Assembly (NCBI GenBank): GCA_017510305.1
Contig: JAFWNO010000047.1
Coordinates: forward strand, 1 to 6,633
DNA: 6,633 nucleotides
Direction of reading: 5' to 3'
Source: Candidatus Saccharimonadota bacterium
GTDB taxonomy: Bacteria > Patescibacteriota > Saccharimonadia > Saccharimonadales > Saccharimonadaceae
Below the pieces are notes generated by a model. It ran no database searches, had not been told where the DNA came from, and saw only the letters and a list, made by a program, of their open reading frames with translations. Both the position numbers and the translations under genes were made by a program. Positions 1 to 4,692 of this stretch are shown piece by piece. Within the stretch, counting starts at the first letter, position 1; the number at the start of each line of letters is the position of its first letter.

Positions 1-70
1 CATGGGTGGCGGTATGGGTAGCCAGATGGGCGGCTCCCCCCAAGGTGCCACCCAACCTCCCCAGCGCTAG
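1..70 (+). CDS. C-terminal end of an unidentified Gly/Met/Gln-rich protein (partial)
   Basis: Only the last 22 codons are present, read from base 2 and ending in TAG at 68-70. The residues are MGGGMGSQMGGSPQGATQPPQR: a Gly/Met-rich run followed by a Gln/Pro-rich tail. This composition is typical of flexible disordered C-termini and unlike a shadow frame. The other two plus frames either stop at 19-21 or run into the next gene without such composition. The stop overlaps the stop of the convergent surface-protein gene, so the two genes meet tail to tail. I do not recognise the protein. Low-complexity Gly/Met tails occur in chaperones, single-stranded-DNA-binding proteins and secretion proteins, but nothing here chooses between them. 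Confidence 0.55.
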   Translation, partial: MGGGMGSQMGGSPQGATQPPQR

Positions 71-2211
71 CGGGCGACACAGCGAATACTAAAGCCGTAG
101 CCCTTACTGCTATTATCCTGAGGGTTGACGCCGCCAGAATTGTAGCCCAAGTAGTAGGCATTAGTCTCGCTACTAGGCGTACCGGACCAGAAGTAGCCGG
201 ACGAGCCCTGACCGTACTCTGAGGCGTTGTACCAATTCCAGTAGCCGTAGTACTTAATAAAGCCGAGAGGCTTTGTTAGAAGTTGGGCACCAGTTGTTAC
301 CCCATAGACATCTAGCAGTTTAGCCCAGGATTTATTCACACCTCTATCACCATTAGTTGGCAGAGTCCAGCCCTTCGGGCAGATAGAGGTATTTGGTGCC
401 GTAGTTACACCTTCGGTAGTTTCCTTCGCTACGGCTACTGTCCAGTTGTAGAAGACTTCACCCCAGTAGCTTTGATCCTGAGTAGCATATTGGCCGAGGC
501 CATGTGCTACCTCTACTTTCTTGGTTTGATAATTGTTTGTGTTCCAATCTGTGGTGGCGGTGATGCCGGCGGGGATAGTGTAGGACGATGGCGAATCAAA
601 GTCTGAAGTCGCCGCAGAAATCGTGTAATTGTATAGATTGAGGTTGTCCGTCATCCAGCAGTTGCCATCAGCGGCTTTTATTACACCATAGGTGCCAGAT
701 TTATCAGAGCCATTGTTGCCTTTGCCACGATTATCTTTAAGCTGCTTGATGTCTGCGGCAGAAGTAGCAGTGGCAGTGTTTTGGCAGATGTTGGTATTGA
801 TGTCTTGCATGTAGGTGATATCCTGAAGGGTGCGGCTGTCACCGAAGACACAGCGAATACTAAAGCCGTAGCCCTTATCGGTGTAATGCTGGAGATTAAC
901 CCCAGACGCCCAGTAATTCAGGCTGTACGCATAGGTCTCTGATGAAGGTGTACTAGACCAGAAGAAGCCGTTGCTGCTCTGATAGCCCTCTGAAGCGTAG
1001 TCCCATTCCCAGAGGCCGTAGTACAGGCTGAAGCCAAGATTATACTGTGGCGCAGCAGTATCAGTAGTGGTTAATTCTGCACCAGTAGTGATATTATAAA
1101 CACTCATCAAATTGCTCCAAGACTTTGCACCAGTTTCGGTGCTATTCTCTGGTAGCCTCCAACCCTTTGGACAAATACTGGTAGTGACATTTGATGTAGG
1201 TGCAACTGGCTGAGCACCAGCAGTAGCGGCATACCAGTTGTAATAGACTTGGCCGAGATATGGGGTTTTGGCATCGCCAGAGATAGTAGAAGTGCTATTT
1301 TCCGTGACAATATGAACTAGGGCCTGAGAATAATCATTAGTATTCCATTCGCTACTGGCTGGAATATGGAATGAGCCAGAGTTGATATTACTATCAGCAG
1401 CAGTGATGGTAGTATCAGAAATAGCTAGATTGTCGGCCATCCAGCAATTGCCATCTTTAGCCTTGACAATGTTATAAATCGCGGCGTTTCTACTGTCCAT
1501 TAACTTCATAGTAGTATCCGTCTCCATCGCCTCACACTCAGCATTAGTAAAATCTTGCATAAATGGCGTAGTGACGCCTTCGGCGAGTGCAGTGTAGAAG
1601 ATTGTGGTATTATAATCGCCAGAAGGAAGAGTAGTGTTAGCGTTGACACCATAATAAATCTGGGTATTTACGCCCGTGGCATATTCTGGGCCAGTGGTTT
1701 CAGATATGAGCGTAGTGCTAGTGTCTGGCACTCCAGACCAAATAGCGGTACTAGCAAGCTCCATGGTGGAAGCGTCATCTAACGAGAAGCCCCAAGTATT
1801 TTGGCCAAGTACCTTTTTGTCATCTAAAGTACCAGCAACTGGGGAGAGGTAGGGCTGACTATGGGAAATATCAGTGGAATTATAAATATTTGAGGAGGAG
1901 GCAGAAACGTAGAGCTGATAGCCAGTAGGAGCGTTCGTCTTGACATTGACTGTATCATTGGCTGTCGCAATCGACCCGACTGGCGTTGCATCCACATTAA
2001 GATCTAAATTGTCGGCATTAGTGATAGTAACGTAATAGCCAGAGGCGGAATTGTGAATAGTAACTTCTTGTGCGTCACTATTTTGCACAGGAGCAAATAT
2101 GCCAGCAAAAATGTATGCCATTAAAAATGCACCACAGCCAACTATAAACATACGATAGTAGCTCTGATGCCTCGAATACCTCTTTAAACTTAATGATTTC
2201 TGTTTCTTCAT
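67..2211 (-). CDS. Secreted or membrane-anchored surface protein with two FISUMP modules
   Basis: The product is 714 residues. A Lys/Arg-rich N-terminus (1-20) is followed by a hydrophobic helix (about 21-40) and a possible signal peptidase I site, S45-D46-A47 before Q48. Residues 49-210 form a Thr/Ser/Asn-rich, probably beta-rich domain that I cannot name. Two tandem FISUMP-type modules (Fibrobacter succinogenes major paralogous domain) follow, at about 218-456 and 468-714. Paired motifs are MQD (218, 468), DGNCWM-DNL (253, 515), SICPKGW-LP (346, 609), a FW-S-TPSSET block (417, 674) and KGYGFSIRCV (446, 703). Each module has four Cys (226/256/347/454 and 476/518/611/711), suggesting two disulfides per module outside the cell. 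There is no LPXTG-like C-terminal anchor. The ATG has a strong SD (AAAGGAGG, 2216-2223) six bases away. The exact role is unknown; FISUMP proteins are generally cell-surface or secreted, and host attachment is only a guess. Confidence 0.9.
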   Translation of the reverse strand: MKKQKSLSLKRYSRHQSYYRMFIVGCGAFLMAYIFAGIFAPVQNSDAQEVTIHNSASGYYVTITNADNLDLNVDATPVGSIATANDTVNVKTNAPTGYQLYVSASSSNIYNSTDISHSQPYLSPVAGTLDDKKVLGQNTWGFSLDDASTMELASTAIWSGVPDTSTTLISETTGPEYATGVNTQIYYGVNANTTLPSGDYNTTIFYTALAEGVTTPFMQDFTNAECEAMETDTTMKLMDSRNAAIYNIVKAKDGNCWMADNLAISDTTITAADSNINSGSFHIPASSEWNTNDYSQALVHIVTENSTSTISGDAKTPYLGQVYYNWYAATAGAQPVAPTSNVTTSICPKGWRLPENSTETGAKSWSNLMSVYNITTGAELTTTDTAAPQYNLGFSLYYGLWEWDYASEGYQSSNGFFWSSTPSSETYAYSLNYWASGVNLQHYTDKGYGFSIRCVFGDSRTLQDITYMQDINTNICQNTATATSAADIKQLKDNRGKGNNGSDKSGTYGVIKAADGNCWMTDNLNLYNYTISAATSDFDSPSSYTIPAGITATTDWNTNNYQTKKVEVAHGLGQYATQDQSYWGEVFYNWTVAVAKETTEGVTTAPNTSICPKGWTLPTNGDRGVNKSWAKLLDVYGVTTGAQLLTKPLGFIKYYGYWNWYNASEYGQGSSGYFWSGTPSSETNAYYLGYNSGGVNPQDNSSKGYGFSIRCVAR
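76..106. repeat. 31-bp exact direct repeat, second copy at 847-877
   Basis: Bases 76-106 and 847-877 are identical, 771 bp (257 codons) apart and in the same frame of the surface-protein gene. They encode the end of each FISUMP module (GYGFSIRCV). Flanking sequence is diverged although still homologous at protein level, so this is the best-conserved stretch of an internal duplication. Possible causes are strong constraint, recent gene conversion or recombination. Confidence 0.9.
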
Positions 2212-2470
2212 TGGACCTCCTTTGCTTGATGTTGTCTCGCGGGCGCCATTTTAGTTTGGAGGTATTATTGAGCCAACTAAAATGGTGCCACGAAACTTAA
2301 GCAAAGACCCAGTAACAAGCGTCCAATGAAATGGTCCACTGATTAAAGGCGTTCGTGACACCATCTTAATAGATCATTTCATTACGCTTCCGGTCTTGGA
2401 AACTTACAAAATTAAATTTTCAAATACTTTAAAAGCAGACGCTTCTAACTGTTACCAAATCTTTGCTTAT
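2212..2470 (-). promoter_or_regulatory. Structured 5' leader of the surface-protein gene (candidate cis-regulatory RNA)
   Basis: From the predicted start near 2470 to the ATG at 2211 there are about 260 untranslated bases rich in complementarity. (1) Bases 2450-2469 can pair with 2298-2317 in an uninterrupted 20-bp helix including four G-U pairs. (2) Bases 2242-2256 and 2275-2289 form a 15-bp hairpin with one A-C mismatch in this strand. (3) The strand at 2299-2306 used in helix 1 is also complementary to 2220-2227, which touches the Shine-Dalgarno sequence. (4) The hairpin loop (2258-2263) reads ACCUCC, complementary to the SD. (5) Inside helix 1 are an imperfect stem with arms near 2321-2338 and 2373-2388, and a smaller hairpin at about 2342-2371. 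I recognise no known riboswitch class. Transcript limits and folding are inferred. Confidence 0.55.
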
Positions 2471-2476
2471 GCTCCT

Positions 2477-2505
2477 ATAATACACCAAATTTAGCATAGG
2501 CGCAA
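2477..2505 (-). promoter_or_regulatory. Probable promoter of the surface-protein gene
   Basis: On the minus strand, TTGCGC (2500-2505) and TATTAT (2477-2482) are separated by 17 bp. The -35 box matches the consensus at four of six positions. The predicted start is near 2470, giving the long leader described above. It lies back-to-back with the consensus promoter of the plus-strand membrane-protein gene; the two -35 boxes are 27 bp apart. Confidence 0.45.
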
Positions 2506-2532
2506 GGACTTTTTGCTATTACTACTTTATTA

Positions 2533-2561
2533 TTGACAAAATATGGTTTCTGTTCTATAAT
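2533..2561 (+). promoter_or_regulatory. Perfect consensus promoter for the 166-residue membrane protein
   Basis: TTGACA (2533-2538), a 17-bp spacer and TATAAT (2556-2561) match the housekeeping sigma consensus exactly. The predicted start is near 2568, leaving a leader of about 34 nt. The -35 box lies at the upstream alternative TTG start of the reading frame, which rules out the longer 189-residue version of the protein. Confidence 0.9.
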
Positions 2562-2601
2562 TAAAAACGGTGGTAAGAGAACTTTAATAGGAGGTAAAGA
2601 G

Positions 2602-3102
2602 ATGAAAAATTTTTTTGTGTGTAGATTAGCAGAGTTGGACTTTGACGCTGACGGATTTAGCGAAGAAAATTTGCATCGAATGTTAGCGAATGTACAGGCC
2701 CCGATACAGGATTGGCACAGAGTGCATGATGCATTGAAACGCGACTTAAGCAAGATGGAGATCCATACAGAGAGAGAACTAAAATATACTGCATTATTGG
2801 AACATATCGCAATGTTGTTTATACTGAATATGCCTGTTATTGCCATAATCATGACAATCGTGGCGGCCACAATTAGCAATACATTGACGGTTATGGAATC
2901 GCTTCAAAATAGTTCTACACAGAGAGCTATAGGCGGCTGTATAATATGGATAATCTTTACCTATGTAATGCAAGTTAAAGTAATTGGCAGTAGAAGTGTA
3001 GCGGATATGCGCAAAGAAAACCAGAAAATTGAGACATACCAAATGGCACAGAAAATATTGGCAGACTATTTATCTTATCACCAAGAAACCCCCTCGGCAT
3101 AG
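2602..3102 (+). CDS. Unrecognised two-helix membrane protein
   Basis: The start is the ATG at 2602 because AGGAGGT (2589-2595) sits six bases upstream. The frame is open back to 2533, but that stretch is the promoter. The protein has 166 residues. Residues 1-62 are soluble and mainly charged helix. The first membrane helix is about 66-92 (MLFILNMPVIAIIMTIVAAT inside it), followed by a short Ser/Thr/Asn/Gln-rich loop (93-108), a second helix about 109-128, and a charged C-terminal helix (129-166). Basic residues before helix 1 and after helix 2 suggest that both ends are cytoplasmic. I do not recognise a family. The layout of two helices flanked by cytosolic helices recalls SLATT-like two-TM proteins, but no diagnostic motif is visible. 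It is a single-gene unit between a consensus promoter and a terminator. Confidence 0.8.
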   Translation: MKNFFVCRLAELDFDADGFSEENLHRMLANVQAPIQDWHRVHDALKRDLSKMEIHTERELKYTALLEHIAMLFILNMPVIAIIMTIVAATISNTLTVMESLQNSSTQRAIGGCIIWIIFTYVMQVKVIGSRSVADMRKENQKIETYQMAQKILADYLSYHQETPSA

Positions 3103-3115
3103 CCGGGGGATTTTT
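3086..3115 (+). terminator. Intrinsic terminator of the membrane-protein gene
   Basis: A GC-rich stem (CCCCCTCGGC at 3089-3098 with GCCGGGGG at 3102-3109, one G-U pair or bulge) is followed by TTTTT at 3111-3115. The TAG stop codon (3100-3102) lies at the hairpin tip, so the last residues of the protein are encoded by the terminator itself. Confidence 0.85.
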
Positions 3116-3128
3116 CTATATTTACCTA

Positions 3129-3157
3129 TTGACATATATTACAATGTGTGCTATAAT
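3129..3157 (+). promoter_or_regulatory. Perfect consensus, extended -10 promoter for the 48-residue peptide gene
   Basis: TTGACA (3129-3134), a 17-bp spacer and TATAAT (3152-3157) match the consensus exactly, and TGC at 3149-3151 supplies an extended -10. The predicted start is near 3164. It lies only 14 bp after the preceding terminator's T-run. Confidence 0.9.
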
Positions 3158-3175
3158 AAAAAGGTTGTAATATAT
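3134..3175. promoter_or_regulatory. Palindromic operator candidate around the -10 box
   Basis: ATATATTACAA (3134-3144) and TTGTAATATAT (3165-3175) are an 11-bp perfect inverted repeat. The left arm starts at the last base of the -35 box and fills half the spacer; the right arm lies at the predicted start. Centre-to-centre spacing is 31 bp, close to three helical turns, so both half-sites face the same side of the DNA. This is where a repressor would block a strong promoter. No candidate regulator is visible in the window. Confidence 0.5.
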
Positions 3176-3182
3176 CGTTTGC

Positions 3183-3250
3183 GGGGTGGGGAAACAGATA
3201 GGGCACAAGAACCTTAAACAAGCACCCCCTCATTTCTTTTAGAAGGAGGG
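3183..3250 (+). promoter_or_regulatory. Leader with SD-hiding hairpin and competing stem
   Basis: CCCTC (3227-3231) pairs with GAGGG (3246-3250), which is the Shine-Dalgarno sequence. An inner stem TTCT/AGAA (3234-3237, 3241-3244) closes on a TTT loop. GGGGTG (3183-3188) can pair instead with CACCCC (3223-3228), taking two bases from the first hairpin. AAGGTT (3161-3166) and AACCTT (3210-3215) are also complementary. The layout resembles an RNA switch that controls translation. I recognise no known class; folding is inferred by eye. Confidence 0.45.
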
Positions 3251-3259
3251 ATGATTCCA

Positions 3260-3406
3260 ATGGACAGGTATCTGATTCAGCGGGAGTACGCGAAAGCGTA
3301 CAGATTAGGAGATGAAGCAGCGATGGCAAAATGCCGCGAAAAGCTAATTGCACTCGAAGAGTACAAAGCTATCAAGTACAAGCTCGAGAAGTACAAAGTT
3401 TCCTAA
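3260..3406 (+). CDS. Small charged, helical peptide of 48 residues, unknown function
   Basis: The frame runs from ATG at 3260 to TAA at 3404-3406. An in-frame ATG at 3251 directly abuts the SD (AAGGAGGG, 3243-3250), too close for initiation; the ATG at 3260 has nine bases of spacing and is preferred. The peptide is rich in Lys, Glu, Ala and Tyr, has one Cys (residue 25), no membrane segment and no recognisable domain, and should be helical. The C-terminus has a five-residue periodicity (YKAIK, YKLEK, YKVS), matched by GTACAA words every 15 bases at 3361, 3376 and 3391. It has its own consensus promoter, structured leader and terminator, so it is probably well expressed. A perfect GTACGC/GCGTAC stem with a GAAA loop (3286-3301) lies inside the frame, so a structured RNA is an alternative reading. 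A toxin, antitoxin or small regulator cannot be told apart. Confidence 0.6.
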   Translation: MDRYLIQREYAKAYRLGDEAAMAKCREKLIALEEYKAIKYKLEKYKVS

Positions 3407-3411
3407 TTTCA

Positions 3412-3434
3412 AGGTCGCATAAGCGGCCTTTTTT
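3412..3434 (+). terminator. Intrinsic terminator after the 48-residue peptide gene
   Basis: AGGTCGC (3412-3418) pairs with GCGGCCT (3423-3429) around an ATAA loop, with one G-U pair, followed by a run of six T ending at 3434. It begins six bases after the stop codon. Confidence 0.9.
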
Positions 3435-3435
3435 C

Positions 3436-3602
3436 ATTGAAAACTTTTAATAAAAACAAAAGAGTAATATTTCTACATTTTGCGGGGTGCGGAGCCACGG
3501 CGAGCATTAGAGCGCGGCCCCCGCGACGGCGGGCGGACGCGACTCGCAAGCAAAATTAGAATATATTACTCTTTTAATTTGTTAATTATATAAGTTTTCA
3601 AT
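3436..3602. repeat. Long inverted repeat with a GC-rich core between convergent genes
   Basis: The left arm at 3458-3483 and right arm at 3550-3575 are inverted copies, differing only by two single-base bulges. Outer 11-bp arms at 3436-3446 and 3592-3602 are also perfect inverted copies, and the right one is the coding end of rplA. The 66-bp core (3484-3549) is about 77% GC in AT-rich surroundings and contains further pairing, such as CGCGG/CCGCG and GCGAG/CTCGC. T-rich tracts follow the stem on the minus strand (complement of 3451-3461), so it could serve as the rplA terminator. No clear target-site duplication is visible. Confidence 0.75.
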
Positions 3603-4514
3603 CTGAATCGAAGGCCCCATTGTGGTAGTAATATACGCACTCTTCACATAGGCACCCTTGATCGAAGCAGGCTTCTGCCCCTTTAGGCTCTCAAAGAACA
3701 CATTAGCGTTCTCTAGCAACTTCTCTGCACCAAAATCAGTCTTGCCTAGACCAATATGCACGATAGACTGCTTATCTACACGATATTCTACCTTACCAGC
3801 CTTTGCTTCCTTCACGGCTTTCTCGATATCGGTCGTGACAGTGCCAGCCTTTGGATTAGGCATCAAACCCTTTGGCCCAAGCGTCCTAGCATATTTACCA
3901 AGCTTTGGCATATACTGTGGAGTAGAGATTAATACGTCAAAGTCAATTTCACCCTTATCTAGACGCTTCAAGAATTCCTCATCCTCAGCAATATCTGCCC
4001 CAGCCGCGGCTGCCTTCTTAGCCTCATCTAGTGGCGCAAATACCGCTACGCGCACAGTTTTACCGTTACCATTAGGGAGTACTACCGTCGTGCGGATATT
4101 TTGGTCTGCCTGACGAGGGTCTACCCCTAGGCGCACGTGGGCTTCCACTGTACCGGGGAATTTAGTCGTGCTGGTCTCTACGGCCAATTTTAGAGCATCG
4201 GCAAGACTATAAACCTTACCTTTTTCAATCTTCTTAGCAGCTTCTTGGTATTTCTTGCCGCGGCGCTCGATTAGTGGGCGAACTTTTGGCGCCTCACCCT
4301 TTGGCTTCTCGGCAGCAGCCTCATCAGCAGCCTTTTTCTCTGCCTTGCGAGCTTGGCGCTCCTCCTCGGCCTTTACTTCCTCTATATGTTTCTTGGACTT
4401 TTTACCAGATTTAGCGAATTTCTCCTCTGCTTCTGGCGTCTCTGTAGTCTCAGTAGTTTCTTCTACTACCTCTACTACCTCATCTTTAGTATCTTTGGCA
4501 TCTTTATCTGCCAT
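3582..4514 (-). CDS. rplA: 50S ribosomal protein L1 with long N-terminal extension
   Basis: The protein has 310 residues; bacterial L1 is usually about 230. The L1 core starts near residue 84 (RRGKKYQEAAKKIEKGKVYS) and runs to the end. It includes GTVEAHVRLGVDPRQADQ (121-138), the L1 signature LGPKGLMPNPK (212-222) and the C-terminal KSAYITTTMGPSI (291-303). L1 binds the 23S rRNA stalk, helps move tRNA out of the E site and in many bacteria represses its own mRNA. Residues 1-80 are extra: an acidic Glu/Thr/Val stretch (11-32) followed by Lys/Glu/Ala-rich, probably helical sequence. The start is supported by AAAGGA nine bases upstream. The gene is a single unit inverted relative to rplJL, and no rplK is adjacent, unlike the usual rplKAJL order. 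Confidence 0.95.
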   Translation of the reverse strand: MADKDAKDTKDEVVEVVEETTETTETPEAEEKFAKSGKKSKKHIEEVKAEEERQARKAEKKAADEAAAEKPKGEAPKVRPLIERRGKKYQEAAKKIEKGKVYSLADALKLAVETSTTKFPGTVEAHVRLGVDPRQADQNIRTTVVLPNGNGKTVRVAVFAPLDEAKKAAAAGADIAEDEEFLKRLDKGEIDFDVLISTPQYMPKLGKYARTLGPKGLMPNPKAGTVTTDIEKAVKEAKAGKVEYRVDKQSIVHIGLGKTDFGAEKLLENANVFFESLKGQKPASIKGAYVKSAYITTTMGPSIQIENLYN

Positions 4515-4576
4515 AATAGCATATCCTTTCTGTGGTAATAACGGGGAATTACCCCTCCCAACCTTGATTAATATTA
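4515..4576 (-). promoter_or_regulatory. rplA leader with competing hairpins
   Basis: In the minus-strand transcript, GGGG/CCCC (complement of 4552-4555 and 4543-4546) and GGTAAT/ATTACC (complement of 4548-4553 and 4534-4539) are two overlapping short stems just upstream of the SD (complement of 4524-4529). L1 commonly regulates its own translation by binding its mRNA, so this is a plausible site, but I do not see a clear copy of the rRNA L1-binding fold. Confidence 0.3.
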
Positions 4577-4582
4577 CCTCTA

Positions 4583-4591
4583 ATTATACCA
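4583..4591 (-). promoter_or_regulatory. Extended -10 promoter of rplA
   Basis: On the minus strand, TGG followed by TATAAT (complement of 4583-4591) is an extended -10. The -35 region (about 4606-4611) is T-rich without a consensus hexamer. It overlaps the U-tract and hairpin foot of the preceding gene's terminator. The predicted start is near 4576. Confidence 0.65.
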
Positions 4592-4599
4592 CTCTTTAG

Positions 4600-4635
4600 C
4601 AAAAAAGAAAAGAGGCCGAAATGATTTCGACCTCT
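4600..4635 (-). terminator. Intrinsic terminator of the 117-residue protein gene
   Basis: On the minus strand an 11-bp stem (complement of 4611-4635; AGAGGTCGAAA with TTTCGGCCTCT, one U-G pair) is followed by a T-rich tract (complement of 4600-4610). The wobble pair fits only the minus-strand RNA, matching the direction of the upstream gene. Confidence 0.8.
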
Positions 4636-4692
4636 ATTATGTACAAAGTAGCAAAACACCTAAATTCTACCGAAATTCCTATCCCACATCCA

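Noticed and set aside
2286..2292. UGGCACC on the minus strand, resembling a T-box core
   Set aside because: No specifier loop or other stem I features could be found, and a surface protein is not a usual T-box target; a seven-base match in this length can be chance.
2251..2364. 37-codon minus-strand frame in the surface-protein leader, a possible leader peptide
   Set aside because: No Shine-Dalgarno sequence before its ATG, no recognisable composition, and the segment is better explained by RNA pairing; other ATGs nearby give only two or three codons.
2533..2601. Upstream extension of the membrane-protein frame to a TTG start
   Set aside because: The stretch is the -35 and -10 of a perfect promoter; the ATG at 2602 has a strong SD.
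2475..2879. 134-residue minus-strand frame opposite the membrane-protein gene
   Set aside because: Covers the promoters and opposite coding region, has no SD, and Ile/Ser/Asn-rich composition typical of an antisense shadow.
3029..3353. Frames at 3029-3217 (plus) and 3126-3353 (minus)
   Set aside because: They run through a terminator and a promoter or oppose the 48-residue peptide gene, and lack ribosome binding sites.
3458..3575. Insertion sequence or CRISPR-like array
   Set aside because: No transposase frame, no clear target duplication and only one pair of inverted arms; not a direct-repeat array.
3658..4599. Plus-strand frames opposite rplA
   Set aside because: Low-complexity Ser/Ala/Phe shadows of a conserved ribosomal protein gene.
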